A stretch of 64,000 nucleotides of DNA from Pseudomonas kilonensis (lineage in GTDB: Bacteria > Pseudomonadota > Gammaproteobacteria > Pseudomonadales > Pseudomonadaceae). Shown here piece by piece: positions 1 to 8,506 of this stretch (positions are counted from its first letter, which is position 1; every line of letters starts with the position of its first letter). The position numbers and the translations under genes were made by a program. The notes under the pieces were generated by a model. It did no database searches and was not told the origin of the DNA. It saw only the letters and a list, made by a program, of their open reading frames with translations. The DNA lies in the NCBI RefSeq assembly GCF_001269885.1, contig NZ_LHVH01000017.1:248001-312000 (forward strand). The letters run 5' to 3'.

Positions 1-221
1 GCATGATCGTCTTCGGCCTCTACTTGATTTTAGTGCTTATCCGCTTCCCTATCGAGCGTGCCGCCAACGCTCGCAAGGAACGGGCTGCCGCCGCCAAAGC
101 CGCCGCCGCGGCCGATGAGCCGGAGGATGAGCCACCGTTCGGCGTAGCCGGTGATGACCGTTACGGGCGCCCGCCCGTGCCGAGCAACCCCCAGCGTTCG
201 CGTATCGAACCGCGCCTGTAA
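1..221 (+). CDS. C-terminal end of an unidentified membrane protein (5' truncated by window)
   Basis: An open frame runs from the window edge to a TAA at 221. The visible 72 residues begin with a hydrophobic stretch (about residues 2-13), then a basic, Ala-rich coiled segment (residues 18-37), then an acidic and Pro-rich tail. An ATG lies at base 3, but no upstream sequence is available to judge a ribosome site, so this is more likely the tail of a longer inner-membrane protein than a complete small one. I do not recognise the family. It ends 32 bases before the amidotransferase gene on the same strand and could be cotranscribed with it. Confidence 0.5.
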   Translation, partial: MIVFGLYLILVLIRFPIERAANARKERAAAAKAAAAADEPEDEPPFGVAGDDRYGRPPVPSNPQRSRIEPRL

Positions 222-253
222 CCGGGCCTGCCCCTTGAAGCGAGAGTTCGTGC

Positions 254-1030
254 ATGTGTGAGTTATTGGGCATGAGCGCCAATGTGCCGACCGACATCGT
301 GTTCAGCTTTACCGGGCTGATGCAGCGCGGCGGCAAGACCGGGCCGCACCGGGACGGGTGGGGCATCGCCTTCTATGAAGGCCGTGGCCTGCGCCTGTTC
401 CAGGACCCGGCCGCCAGCAGCGAATCGGAAGTGGCGAACCTGGTGCAGCGCTATCCGATCAAGAGCGAAGTGGTGATCGGGCATATTCGCCAGGCCAACG
501 TCGGCAAAGTCTGCCTGTCCAACACCCACCCGTTTGTGCGTGAGTTGTGGGGCCGCAACTGGTGTTTTGCCCACAACGGCCAGCTCGCCGATTTCCAGCC
601 GGGCGTGAGCTTCTACCGTCCGGTGGGCGATACCGACAGCGAAGCGGCCTTCTGCGATCTGCTCAACCGCGTGCGCCAGGCCTTCCCCGAACCGGTGGCG
701 GTGGAACAATTGCTACCGGCGTTGATCGAGGCCTGCGCTGAATACCGCAGCAAAGGCGTGTTCAACTGCTTGCTCAGCGATGGCGATTGGCTGTTCTGCT
801 ATTGCTCGACCAAACTGGCCCAGATCACCCGCCGCGCCCCGTTTGGCCCGGCTCGCCTCAAGGATGTGGATGTGATTGTCGATTTCCAGGCTGAAACCAC
901 GCCCAACGACGTGGTCACGGTGATCGCCACCGAACCCTTGACCGAAAACGAAACCTGGACCCGCTACGAACCGGGCCAATGGAGCCTGTGGCGACGCGGC
1001 GAATGCGTCAGCCACGGCCGGACCGAATAA
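254..1030 (+). CDS. Class II glutamine amidotransferase, YafJ-like
   Basis: The product of 258 residues starts Met-Cys-Glu-Leu-Leu, so after Met removal Cys2 becomes the N-terminal nucleophile of a class II (Ntn) glutamine amidotransferase. Further family motifs are DGWGIAFYEG (about residues 35-44), GHIRQAN (about 76-82), NTHPF (90-94) and FAHNGQL (about 104-110). It probably releases ammonia from glutamine, but the acceptor is unknown because no synthase domain is attached. The length fits YafJ/GATase-type proteins of proteobacteria. A purine-rich GCGAGAG lies just before the ATG. It is followed 12 bases later by the DUF2937 gene, a pairing that suggests an operon. Confidence 0.85.
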   Translation: MCELLGMSANVPTDIVFSFTGLMQRGGKTGPHRDGWGIAFYEGRGLRLFQDPAASSESEVANLVQRYPIKSEVVIGHIRQANVGKVCLSNTHPFVRELWGRNWCFAHNGQLADFQPGVSFYRPVGDTDSEAAFCDLLNRVRQAFPEPVAVEQLLPALIEACAEYRSKGVFNCLLSDGDWLFCYCSTKLAQITRRAPFGPARLKDVDVIVDFQAETTPNDVVTVIATEPLTENETWTRYEPGQWSLWRRGECVSHGRTE

Positions 1031-1042
1031 GGACGTCACGCT

Positions 1043-1585
1043 ATGTTGCTCAGTTATCTACGGCTGGTGTTGTTCGCGGTGGGCCTGTTGGTTGGGGTCC
1101 AGGTGCCGGGCTTCATCAATGATTACGCCAAGCGGGTCGAGGCTCACCTGATCGAGGCGCAGACCGGCCTGCAAGGGTTCCAGGGCACTGCCAACCAGTT
1201 CTTCAAGGGCGACATGCAGGCCCTGGTGGCCCATTACCGCGCCAGCGAAGACCCGATCTTTCGCAGCGATGCCGACAGCCTGAACACCTTGCTTGTGCGC
1301 CAGCAGGCCCTGGACAAGCAATTCCAGGCGATGCAAGGCCCGTGGTACATCCGCTTGCTGCAAGTGGCGCTGGCCGCCGATCCGGACATTCGCAAGGAAA
1401 CCTGGAACGGCTACAGCTACCAGATCCTGCTGACCCCCGAGGCCATGGTCTGGGGCATCAGCGGTGCGATGTTGCTGTCGTTCGGCCTGGAATGCCTGTT
1501 CCGCCTGATCGACTGGGTGGTGCTGGGCGGCAAGCGCCTGCGCCAGGGCCGGCCGATTGAAGAGCGCGACCTGCGCGGGCTGTAG
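1043..1585 (+). CDS. DUF2937 family inner-membrane protein
   Basis: The product has 180 residues. An N-terminal membrane segment (about residues 5-22) is followed by a long, helical, polar region facing the periplasm (about 23-135, rich in Gln, Ala and Leu). A second membrane segment lies near residues 138-160, and the C-terminal tail is basic and cytoplasmic. This two-helix plan with a helical insert fits the DUF2937 family, which has no known function. It starts 12 bases after the YafJ-like gene and is probably translated from the same mRNA. A palindromic repeat follows the stop. The family call rests on recalled similarity, not on a search. Confidence 0.65.
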   Translation: MLLSYLRLVLFAVGLLVGVQVPGFINDYAKRVEAHLIEAQTGLQGFQGTANQFFKGDMQALVAHYRASEDPIFRSDADSLNTLLVRQQALDKQFQAMQGPWYIRLLQVALAADPDIRKETWNGYSYQILLTPEAMVWGISGAMLLSFGLECLFRLIDWVVLGGKRLRQGRPIEERDLRGL

Positions 1586-1626
1586 CCTGTTGTGGCGAGG
1601 GGATTTTGCGAAGTCCCGCTGGGCAC

Positions 1627-1730
1627 TGTAGGAGCTGCCGAGTGCAACGAGGCTGCGATCTTTCCATTGGCAATTGAGTCTTGAGCGAAAGATCAAGATC
1701 AAAAGATCGCAGGCTTCGCCAGCTCCTACA
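1627..1730. repeat. Inverted repeat, TGTAGGAGCTG family
   Basis: The arms TGTAGGAGCTG...GAGGCTGCGATCTTT and AAAGATCGCAGGCTTCG...CAGCTCCTACA form a long imperfect hairpin of about 104 bases between two convergent genes. A second copy is at 18064-18162, after the anti-sigma gene. This is a Pseudomonas intergenic palindrome family distinct from the GTGGGAGC REPs. Confidence 0.8.
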
Positions 1731-1799
1731 GGGATCTCTTGTGTGACGAAGATCCAGTGTGGGGACGAGCCTGCTCTGCCCTGAAGGGCAGCAAGCATC

Positions 1800-2978
1800 T
1801 TACTTGGAAAGAAACCGCATCCCTTCCTCCAACCCCCGCAAGGTCAGTGGATACATCCGATCTTCCACCAACTCGCGCACGATGTTGGTCGAGGCGGTAT
1901 AGCCCCAGGTGTCCTTGGGGTACGGATTGATCCAGATGAGCTTCTTGTATTTCTCCATGAAGCGTTGCATCCACACATAACCGGCTTCTTCGTTCCAGTG
2001 CTCGACGCTGCCGCCGGCCTGGGTGATTTCATAGGGTGCCATGGCGGCGTCACCGATGAAGATCACTTTGTAGTCGGCGCCGTATTTGTGCAGCAAATCC
2101 TGGGTCGAGGTGCGTTCCGAGGTGCGGCGCAGGTTGTTCTTCCACACCGATTCGTAGACGAAGTTGTGGAAGTAGAAATACTCCAGGTGCTTGAACTCGG
2201 TCTTGCAGGCCGAGAACAGTTCTTCGCAGATCTTCACGTGGGCATCCATCGAGCCACCGATGTCGAACAGCAGCAACAACTTGACGGTGTTGCGTCGCTC
2301 CGGGCGCATCTGGATGTTCAAAAGGCCGGCGTCGCGGGCGGTGTGGTCGATGGTGCCGTCGATGTCCAGCTCTTCGGCCGCACCCTGGCGGGCGAACTTG
2401 CGCAGGCGGCGCAGGGCGATCTTGATGTTGCGGGTGCCCAGTTCCACCTGGTCGTCGAGGTTCTTGTATTCGCGTTGGTCCCAGACCTTCACAGCCTTGC
2501 CCTGGCGCTTGCCGGCGTCGCCGACCCGGATGCCTTCGGGGTTGAAGCCGCCGGAGCCGAACGGGCTGGTCCCGCCGGTGCCGATCCACTTGTTGCCGCC
2601 GGCATGGCGTTCCTTCTGTTCTTCCAGGCGTTTCTTGAATTCTTCGATCAGCTTGTCCAGGCCTCCCAGGGACTGGATCTGCGCCCGCTCTTCGTCGGTC
2701 AGCGAACGCTCGAACTCCTTGCGCAACCAGTCTTCGGGAATCAGCGCCTGGAGGTGATCGTCGAGTTTCTCCAGGCCGTTGAAGTAGGCGGCGAACGCCC
2801 GGTCGAACTTGTCGAAATGCCGTTCGTCCTTCACCAGGATCGCCCGGGACAGGTAATAGAACTCGTCCATGTCGGCGAAGATCACCCGCTGTTTCAGCGC
2901 GTTGATCAGGTCCAGCAGTTCACGCACCGACACGGGCACCTTGGCGGCGCGCATCTCATTGAACAGGTTAAGCAGCAT
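1800..2978 (-). CDS. VWA (CoxE-like) domain protein paired with MoxR ATPase
   Basis: The product has 392 residues and no signal peptide. The C-terminal half carries a von Willebrand A fold with the metal-site motif DIGGS at about residues 239-243. The classical DxSxS is altered to DIGGS, keeping Asp and the last Ser only. A linker with many Gly residues (about 127-160) and a helical N-terminal half precede it. Proteins of this type work with MoxR-class AAA+ ATPases in metal-cofactor or complex maturation, and the MoxR gene lies immediately upstream on the same strand, 34 bases away. The stop is at 1800 and the start ATG is at 2978. The substrate of this pair cannot be read from the sequence. 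Confidence 0.8.
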   Translation of the reverse strand: MLLNLFNEMRAAKVPVSVRELLDLINALKQRVIFADMDEFYYLSRAILVKDERHFDKFDRAFAAYFNGLEKLDDHLQALIPEDWLRKEFERSLTDEERAQIQSLGGLDKLIEEFKKRLEEQKERHAGGNKWIGTGGTSPFGSGGFNPEGIRVGDAGKRQGKAVKVWDQREYKNLDDQVELGTRNIKIALRRLRKFARQGAAEELDIDGTIDHTARDAGLLNIQMRPERRNTVKLLLLFDIGGSMDAHVKICEELFSACKTEFKHLEYFYFHNFVYESVWKNNLRRTSERTSTQDLLHKYGADYKVIFIGDAAMAPYEITQAGGSVEHWNEEAGYVWMQRFMEKYKKLIWINPYPKDTWGYTASTNIVRELVEDRMYPLTLRGLEEGMRFLSK

Positions 2979-3012
2979 GGCAATCGCCCTCGCTCTTGTT
3001 AGACGAAGAGGA

Positions 3013-3864
3013 TCAGCGAGTGCCGCGACGGCTCATGAACGCCAGGCGCTCGAGCAATTGCACGTCCTGTTCGTTCTTGACCAGGGCGCCGGCCAGCGGC
3101 GGGATGGCCTTGGTCGGATCACGTTCGCGCAGCACCGCTTCGCCGATGTTGTCGGCCATCAACAGCTTGAGCCAGTCCACCAGTTCGGAAGTGGAAGGTT
3201 TTTTCTTCAGGCCCGGCACCTTGCGCACGTCGAAGAACACGTCCAGCGCTTCACTGACCAGGTCCTTCTTGATGTCCGGGTAATGCACATCGACGATTTT
3301 CTGCAGGGTGACGCGGTCGGGGAAAGCGATGTAGTGGAAGAAGCAGCGGCGCAGGAACGCGTCCGGCAGTTCCTTTTCGTTGTTGGAGGTAATGATGATG
3401 ATCGGCCGTTGCTTGGCCTTGATGGTTTCGTCGGTCTCGTAGACGTAGAACTCCATCTTGTCGAGTTCCTGCAGCAGGTCGTTGGGGAACTCGATGTCGG
3501 CCTTGTCGATTTCGTCGATCAGCAGAATGACTCGCTCCTCGGAGTCGAACGCTTCCCAGAGCTTGCCCTTCTTCAGGTAATTGCGCACGTCGTGGACCTT
3601 GTCCACGCCCAACTGCGAGTCCCGCAGGCGGCTGACCGCGTCGTACTCGTAGAGGCCCTGGTGGGCCTTGGTGGTGGACTTGATGTGCCAGGTGATCAGG
3701 CGCGCGCCGAAGGATTCAGCCAGTTGTTCGGCCAGCATGGTCTTGCCGGTGCCCGGTTCGCCCTTGACCAGCAATGGTCGCTCCAGGGTGATGGCGGCGT
3801 TCACGGCCAGTTTCAGGTCATCGGTGGCCACGTAGGCGCTGGTGCCTTCGAACTTCATCTGCAA
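3013..3864 (-). CDS. MoxR-family AAA+ ATPase
   Basis: A 283-residue AAA+ protein. Walker A is GEPGTGKT at residues 35-42, Walker B with sensor is LLIDEID at 114-120, the sensor-1 region is ITSNNEKELPDAFLRRC (about 158-174), and the arginine-finger motif is LRRC. MoxR proteins act as chaperone-like ATPases that remodel or load cofactors into targets together with a VWA partner, and that partner is encoded 34 bases downstream. The start ATG at 3864 faces the DUF4160/DUF2442 pair across a 194-base divergent intergenic region. Confidence 0.88.
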   Translation of the reverse strand: MQMKFEGTSAYVATDDLKLAVNAAITLERPLLVKGEPGTGKTMLAEQLAESFGARLITWHIKSTTKAHQGLYEYDAVSRLRDSQLGVDKVHDVRNYLKKGKLWEAFDSEERVILLIDEIDKADIEFPNDLLQELDKMEFYVYETDETIKAKQRPIIIITSNNEKELPDAFLRRCFFHYIAFPDRVTLQKIVDVHYPDIKKDLVSEALDVFFDVRKVPGLKKKPSTSELVDWLKLLMADNIGEAVLRERDPTKAIPPLAGALVKNEQDVQLLERLAFMSRRGTR

Positions 3865-3995
3865 TTTCCTCGAACGTGTCGCCGGCCTGGCGAGGCGGGG
3901 CGCGCGAAAATAAATATCGTGCCCGACTATAACGCGGCGCCCCGCCGACTGTGAACGCAGACGCTGTATTCAGTCTCTGAATGGGGCGTCACATG

Positions 3996-4024
3996 TTGAC
4001 TCAGTCTTGGCGCCTTGCCAGTAT
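3996..4024 (+). promoter_or_regulatory. Sigma-70-like promoter of the DUF4160/DUF2442 pair
   Basis: TTGACT at 3996-4001, a 17-base spacer, and CAGTAT at 4019-4024 give a good -35/-10 arrangement. The predicted start of transcription falls inside the palindrome at 4026-4050. Not tested experimentally. Confidence 0.5.
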
Positions 4025-4025
4025 T

Positions 4026-4050
4026 GCGTATCGCCAAATTGGCGATACGC
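4026..4050. promoter_or_regulatory. Perfect 10-bp inverted repeat, probable autoregulatory operator
   Basis: Arms GCGTATCGCC (4026-4035) and GGCGATACGC (4041-4050) are perfect inverse complements around the 5-base spacer AAATT. The site covers the expected transcription start and ends 8 bases before the ATG at 4059. A helix-turn-helix protein is encoded by the second gene of the pair, so binding by that protein would shut off its own operon. Confidence 0.6.
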
Positions 4051-4058
4051 TCGGTGGT

Positions 4059-4289
4059 ATGTCTACTAAATATCGATTCAAAAATACGTACCGCATTCAA
4101 TTGCGCGAAAGGGATCATCCACCGCCCCATGTCCACCTCACCGGTGGCGGGGTGGATGTGGTCCTGAGGCTGGACCCCGTCGAAGTGATGATGGGCCGGG
4201 CGCCGCCATTGATCATCAAGGAAGCGCTGGACTGGGTCAGCGCCCATCAAGCGCAACTGCTGGAGGATTGGCAACGATGCTACCCATGA
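4059..4289 (+). CDS. DUF4160 protein, possible toxin-like partner
   Basis: A protein of 76 residues starting Met-Ser-Thr-Lys-Tyr. The pattern RERDHPPPHVHL followed by Gly-Gly-Gly-Val-Asp-Val is typical of DUF4160. The frame is open upstream to 3981, but starting there would put the palindrome and promoter inside the gene, so ATG 4059 is preferred. The ribosome site is weak (GGTGG only 1-5 bases away). The stop overlaps the start region of the DUF2442 gene. DUF4160/DUF2442 pairs are common small operons in bacteria and have been suggested to be toxin-antitoxin-like; no biochemical function is established that I can name. Confidence 0.7.
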   Translation: MSTKYRFKNTYRIQLRERDHPPPHVHLTGGGVDVVLRLDPVEVMMGRAPPLIIKEALDWVSAHQAQLLEDWQRCYP

Positions 4290-4777
4290 AACGGCCACGG
4301 CTATTGGCCGTGCAGCCTTTATTGCCGTTCAGTCTGGACCTGACGTTCATTGACGGTCAGCAACTGAGGCTGGACTTGAACGCCGATGTACAACGTTATC
4401 CAGGCTTGCAGCCTTTGCTTGAAGATGGAGCGTTTGAGGGCGCAGTCCTGGGCGACGATGGCTGGAGCGTGGAATGGCCTGCGCTGGATATCCAGATCGG
4501 TTCCGATACCTTGTATCTGGACGCACTGGCGCAGAACGCCGTGGACGAAAATACCCGCATCTTCATCGGTTGGCGCGCCCGCACGGGCCTGCCGCTGAAC
4601 CAGGCGGCTGAAGCACTGGGGGTCAGCGCTCGCAGCATCAGCCGCTACAGCAGCGGTCGCGAGGCTGTGCCGCGTTCGCTGGCCTTGGCATGCCTGGGCT
4701 GGGACTCGTTGCAACGTAGCGGGGCAAGCGTGGCGGCGGAGCCGACCGGCCGTTACACCGTCACGCACAAACCTTAG
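4277..4777 (+). CDS. DUF2442 protein with C-terminal helix-turn-helix
   Basis: About 166 residues. The N-terminal half (about residues 1-75) is a DUF2442-type beta-rich domain. The C-terminal half contains a helix-turn-helix (LNQAAEALGVSARSISRYSS, about residues 112-131), as in Xre-like antitoxins. ATG 4277 is chosen because GGAGG at 4262-4266 lies 10 bases upstream. ATG 4286 overlaps the upstream TGA as ATGA and is an alternative, as is TTG 4268. The gene is translationally coupled to the DUF4160 gene. Its stop (4775-4777) overlaps the stop of the convergent DUF748 gene. It is the likely binder of the palindrome at 4026-4050. Confidence 0.75.
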   Translation: MLPMKRPRLLAVQPLLPFSLDLTFIDGQQLRLDLNADVQRYPGLQPLLEDGAFEGAVLGDDGWSVEWPALDIQIGSDTLYLDALAQNAVDENTRIFIGWRARTGLPLNQAAEALGVSARSISRYSSGREAVPRSLALACLGWDSLQRSGASVAAEPTGRYTVTHKP

Positions 4778-5850
4778 TCGGCCGACGGCGGCGGTTGTTC
4801 GTAACGGGCATTGAAGGCCTGGACGAAACCGTTGCGCAGGATCTGCAGGAAGGCTTCGAAGGCACTGATGTCCTGCTGATGAACATTGCCGCTGAGTTCC
4901 ACCCGGGTGGCGAACTGGTTCTTGCGCTGGTTCTTGAGGGCCGTTTCACCCGTGCCCACCAAGGCTTCCCAGACCGAGCGGAAGATGTTCTTGTTCTGGT
5001 TCTCCACGTCCTGCTGCCAGTCGAACACATCGACATCGCGCAGCAATGGCTTGATGTAGCCGCTGAGCCTGGCGTTGTTGGCTTCGGCCTCGATCACCAG
5101 GTCGCCGTGGCCGGCATTGAAATCGAATTTGCCATAGGCCGCGGCGAAATCGTTCAGGCGCTTGAGTTCGATGTTCCTGGCCCGCAGACGGAAATCGAAA
5201 TCTTCGAAATTGCTCAAGGGGTCGAAGGTGGCCTGCATCTCAAGGGGCGCGTGTTCGGCCACCAGGGCCTTGCCTTCGAAACGGGCGTCGCGCTTGCCTT
5301 TGGTGTCGACCACGTTGGTCAGGTTGTAGAAGCTGGCGTTGACGTCGGTGGCCCGCAGGTTGACCGGTGGCTTGGAGTTGAAATTGCGAAAGGTGACCTT
5401 GCCGTCCCTGATTCGCACTTCGTTGAAGGTGATGGGCAGCAGTTTGCTCAACTGCTCGCGCCAGTTGGTGCCCTGGCCAGTTTGGGAGTTCTGGCGGTTG
5501 GCGCCGCCGTCGACGAAGTTTACTTCCGGGCGGGCGAATTCCACCTCGGCCACCACCGCTTGGTCGTACCACAGCGAGTGCCAGCTCACAGACAGGTCCA
5601 CCAGCGGTGCCTTGACGAACGGCACCGGGACCTTACCGTCGACCTTGACGATTTCCAGGCCGTTGATCCGGTAGGCCCCGCGCCACAGGGCCAGGTCCAC
5701 GTCGGTGATCTGGCCGCGATAGTCGCCCATGTCGGCCAGTTTCTCGTTCAGGTAGTCGCGTACCAGGTAAGGCAAGGTGAAATGCAGGGTCACCAGCACC
5801 GCGACGATGGCGGCGAAAACCCACAGTGGCCAGCGGTATCGACGCTTCAT
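4774..5850 (-). CDS. DUF748 (AsmA-like) domain protein
   Basis: A 358-residue protein anchored by an N-terminal membrane segment (about residues 6-25, after the basic MKRRYRW). The remaining periplasmic part is beta-rich with recurring VNFVDGG-like and [12 protein letters not shown] segments typical of DUF748/AsmA-like proteins. These are distant relatives of lipid-transporting repeating-beta-groove proteins. The C-terminal region carries the short tail [10 protein letters not shown]. The stop codon TAA overlaps the stop of the convergent DUF2442 gene by one to three bases. The start at 5850 is divergent from cysK with about 146 bases between them. Its substrate is unknown. Confidence 0.7.
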   Translation of the reverse strand: MKRRYRWPLWVFAAIVAVLVTLHFTLPYLVRDYLNEKLADMGDYRGQITDVDLALWRGAYRINGLEIVKVDGKVPVPFVKAPLVDLSVSWHSLWYDQAVVAEVEFARPEVNFVDGGANRQNSQTGQGTNWREQLSKLLPITFNEVRIRDGKVTFRNFNSKPPVNLRATDVNASFYNLTNVVDTKGKRDARFEGKALVAEHAPLEMQATFDPLSNFEDFDFRLRARNIELKRLNDFAAAYGKFDFNAGHGDLVIEAEANNARLSGYIKPLLRDVDVFDWQQDVENQNKNIFRSVWEALVGTGETALKNQRKNQFATRVELSGNVHQQDISAFEAFLQILRNGFVQAFNARYEQPPPSAD

Positions 5851-5996
5851 GTCAGTCAGTCTCCAGCGTTTGTTGGGGAGCGCCTCCTAATGCCATTGAC
5901 TGTTGCAACAACGGGAACGTTCGGTGCAACTGGACGACCATGGGCAACAGGCATACCTTTAAAGGCTTAAATTCCCGCCGCATCAAGGACCCAGCC

Positions 5997-6971
5997 ATGA
6001 GCCGTATATTCGCTGACAACGCCCATTCCATCGGTAATACGCCACTGGTACAGATCAACCGCATTGCCCCGCGCGGCGTGACCATCCTGGCCAAGATCGA
6101 GGGGCGCAACCCAGGGTATTCGGTCAAGTGCCGGATCGGCGCGAACATGATCTGGGACGCCGAAAGCTCGGGCAAACTCAAGCCGGGCATGACGATTGTC
6201 GAACCGACGTCGGGCAACACCGGGATCGGCCTGGCGTTCGTCGCCGCCGCCCGTGGCTACAAGCTGATGCTGACCATGCCTGCCTCCATGAGCATCGAGC
6301 GGCGCAAGGTGCTCAAGGCCCTGGGCGCGGAGCTGGTGCTCACCGAGCCGGCAAAGGGGATGAAGGGGGCCATCGAGAAAGCCACCGAGATCCTGGCCAG
6401 CGATCCTGCCAAATACTTCATGCCGCAGCAGTTCGATAACCCGGCGAACCCGGCGATCCACGAAAAAACCACCGGCCCGGAAATCTGGAACGACACCGAC
6501 GGCGCGGTGGATGTGCTGGTAGCGGGTGTGGGCACCGGCGGAACCATCACTGGGGTATCGCGGTATATCAAGAACACCTGTGGCAAACCGATCCTGTCGG
6601 TGGCGGTCGAGCCTGAGGTTTCGCCGGTGATTACCCAGGCGATGGCGGGCCAGGAGATCAAGCCCAGCCCCCACAAGATCCAGGGGATCGGCGCAGGATT
6701 CGTGCCGAAGAACCTCGATCTGTCGATCGTTGACCTGGTCGAGCGGGTCACTGACGACGAGTCCAAGGCCATGGCCCTGCGCTTGATGCAGGAGGAGGGC
6801 ATTCTCTGCGGGATCTCTTGTGGCGCGGCGATGGCCGTGGCCGTGCGCCTGGCAGAGAAACCGGAAATGCAGGGCAAGACCATCGTCGTGATCCTGCCGG
6901 ATTCGGGCGAGCGCTACCTGTCGAGCATGTTGTTCAGTGATCTGTTTACCGAGCAGGAAATTCAGCAGTAA
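5997..6971 (+). CDS. cysK: Cysteine synthase A (O-acetylserine sulfhydrylase)
   Basis: A 324-residue PLP enzyme that makes L-cysteine from O-acetylserine and sulfide in the cytoplasm. The PLP lysine is K44 in SVKCRIGAN, the substrate loop is PTSGNTGIG (about 70-78), the phosphate-binding [10 protein letters not shown] is near 175-184, and the C-terminal SGERYLS motif is intact. Similarity along the whole length to E. coli CysK, including the C-terminal LFTEQEIQQ, separates it from CysM. ATG 5997 is taken as the start because the MSRIF beginning matches the family. The frame is open further upstream but without family resemblance. No T-box or obvious CysB site was recognised. Confidence 0.93.
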   Translation: MSRIFADNAHSIGNTPLVQINRIAPRGVTILAKIEGRNPGYSVKCRIGANMIWDAESSGKLKPGMTIVEPTSGNTGIGLAFVAAARGYKLMLTMPASMSIERRKVLKALGAELVLTEPAKGMKGAIEKATEILASDPAKYFMPQQFDNPANPAIHEKTTGPEIWNDTDGAVDVLVAGVGTGGTITGVSRYIKNTCGKPILSVAVEPEVSPVITQAMAGQEIKPSPHKIQGIGAGFVPKNLDLSIVDLVERVTDDESKAMALRLMQEEGILCGISCGAAMAVAVRLAEKPEMQGKTIVVILPDSGERYLSSMLFSDLFTEQEIQQ

Positions 6972-7004
6972 CCGTGAATTCACTGCGGTGGTGAGGGATC
7001 CCTG

Positions 7005-7094
7005 CTGTGGGAGCAAAGCTTGCTCGCGATAGAGGCGCCTCGGTTTCCTGGCAGACCGCATCATCTTCATCGCGGGCAAGCCTTGCTCCCACAG
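7005..7094. repeat. REP pair (GTGGGAGC type)
   Basis: CTGTGGGAGCAAAGCTTGCTCGCGAT is followed after about 35 bases by the inverse ATCGCGGGCAAGCCTTGCTCCCACAG, so two REPs in head-out orientation form a long hairpin. It lies just after cysK. More than ten similar pairs occur in this window. Confidence 0.9.
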
Positions 7095-7275
7095 AAGGCC
7101 TGCCTGCAAAGGTTCATATAGCGGTGTTTTGACAGGCGTCAGCCAAGGTTCAGGTAGCGCCTGTTAGAAAGTGTTTATTGCGTTTTACTCAACAGAGAAT
7201 GTTGCGTCAGACGGTTGCGGCCGGTGTTGGTTGTGGCGGTGCTGACGGCGTTTGGCCATTGGTTGTTCGTTTAAA

Positions 7276-7305
7276 CATTGCGCAGTCCATCGAGCGCTGG
7301 TTATA
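7276..7305 (+). promoter_or_regulatory. Sigma-70-like promoter for the EamA leader
   Basis: TTGCGC (7276-7281), an 18-base spacer, and TATAGT (7300-7305). If active it would give a leader of about 300 nt before the EamA gene start at 7612. Confidence 0.45.
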
Positions 7306-7611
7306 GTCTGCGCTCTTCGGGTTTTCGAACCCCCCTTCACGAGATCGGCTCATGCCTGCATCCCCTGTCATCGCGGTCGTGGTTCCAGCGTTCAACGCTG
7401 GCGTCGTGCCGTGTGGGAACCAGCAGCCTGCGCAGATCGGTCAATACCCCCCACCTGTCAGTAGCTCATCGGTGTACGCCTTCGTATCACCGCCGGGTGT
7501 TGGCATTCAGGGCTGATCGGCAACGGTTGCCATCCCCTGTGCCCGCCTGAAAAAACTACTGGACTTCAGCTTCGGCTGAGTTGGCTTTTTGCCTGACTAC
7601 AGGTGGTATCC
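7306..7611 (+). ncRNA. Candidate structured 5' leader or small RNA upstream of EamA transporter
   Basis: No gene fits this stretch, but it is rich in strong hairpins. GGGTT-TTCG-AACCC is near 7318-7332. A nested stem has GGTTCC (7381-7386) pairing with GGAACC (7416-7421) and enclosing CCAGCG-TTCAA-CGCTGG (7385-7401). GGCAA-CGG-TTGCC is near 7519-7531. A UUCG-capped hairpin TTCAGC/GCTGAG (7565-7580) is followed by GGCTTTTTGCC just before the ribosome site AGGTGG. This looks like a regulatory leader with an attenuator or start-masking hairpin. I could not match it to a riboswitch class I know. Confidence 0.4.
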
Positions 7612-8475
7612 ATGTTTTCCCTTTCCAAAAACGCCTTATTGGCGGCGGCTTCCACGAGCCTGTTCGTTTTACTGTGGAGCAGCGGGGCGATCTTTTCCAA
7701 GCTGGGCCTGGCCCACGCTTCACCCTTCGCCTTTTTGCTGATCCGTTTTGCCATCGCGCTGTCGGCGCTGGTGCTGTTGATTCCGTTGCTCAAGTTCAAG
7801 CTGCCCAAGACTGGCAAGCCGATGTTGTACGCGGCGACCACCGGGATGGTGCTGCTGGGCGCCTACCAGATCTTTTATCTGCTGGCGCTGCAAATGAGTG
7901 TCACGCCGGGGGTCATGGCAACGCTGATGGGTGTGCAACCGATCCTGACCGTGGTGCTCATGGAGCGGCAGCGTTCCTGGTCGCGGATGTTCGGCCTGGC
8001 GCTGGGTTTGGTCGGGCTGGTGATGGTGGTGTACCAGGGCATCGGCCTGGCCGGTATGTCCCTGGCCGGGATGCTCTGCGGGTTGCTGGCACTGGTGAGC
8101 ATGACGGCCGGTTCGATCATGCAGAAGCGCATCACCGACAACCCACTGGGCACGCTGCCGGTGCAGTACCTGGCCGGGCTGGTGCTGTGCGCGGTGTTCG
8201 TGCCGTTCCAGCCGTTTCATTTCGAGTACAGCACGGGGTTCTTCGTGCCGGTGTTGTGGATGGGGCTGGTGGTGTCGGTGCTGGCAACGTTGCTGCTGTA
8301 CCGACTGATCGCCCGCGGCAACCTGGTGAATGTCACCAGCCTGTTCTACCTGGTGCCGGCGGTGACGGCGATCATGGACTACCTGGTGTTTGGCAACCGG
8401 CTGGCGTTGTTGAGCTTGCTGGGGATGGTGCTGATCATCGTGGGGTTGGTGTTTGTGTTTCGTAAAAGCCGCTGA
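7612..8475 (+). CDS. EamA-family (DMT superfamily) transporter
   Basis: A 287-residue membrane protein with ten predicted hydrophobic segments arranged as two EamA repeats. The first repeat starts at LFVLLWSSGAIFSKLG and the second at AGMLCGLLALVSM. The charged C-terminus is FRKSR. Such proteins move small metabolites or amino acids across the inner membrane; the substrate is not deducible. ATG 7612 is preferred over GTG 7603 because AGGTGG at 7601-7606 is correctly spaced for the ATG. The gene follows a highly structured leader of about 300 nt, unusual for this family. Confidence 0.85.
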   Translation: MFSLSKNALLAAASTSLFVLLWSSGAIFSKLGLAHASPFAFLLIRFAIALSALVLLIPLLKFKLPKTGKPMLYAATTGMVLLGAYQIFYLLALQMSVTPGVMATLMGVQPILTVVLMERQRSWSRMFGLALGLVGLVMVVYQGIGLAGMSLAGMLCGLLALVSMTAGSIMQKRITDNPLGTLPVQYLAGLVLCAVFVPFQPFHFEYSTGFFVPVLWMGLVVSVLATLLLYRLIARGNLVNVTSLFYLVPAVTAIMDYLVFGNRLALLSLLGMVLIIVGLVFVFRKSR

Positions 8476-8506
8476 GTTTTGGCTGCTCGCTGACTGAACA
8501 ACCGCC

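Noticed and set aside
1965..3002. Plus-strand frame of 345 codons opposite the VWA gene
   Set aside because: The VWA protein has clear motifs on the minus strand; the plus frame has no recognisable domain or ribosome site.
5826..5996. N-terminal extension of CysK
   Set aside because: The frame is open upstream, but the family begins at MSRIF (5997) and the extra residues have no resemblance.
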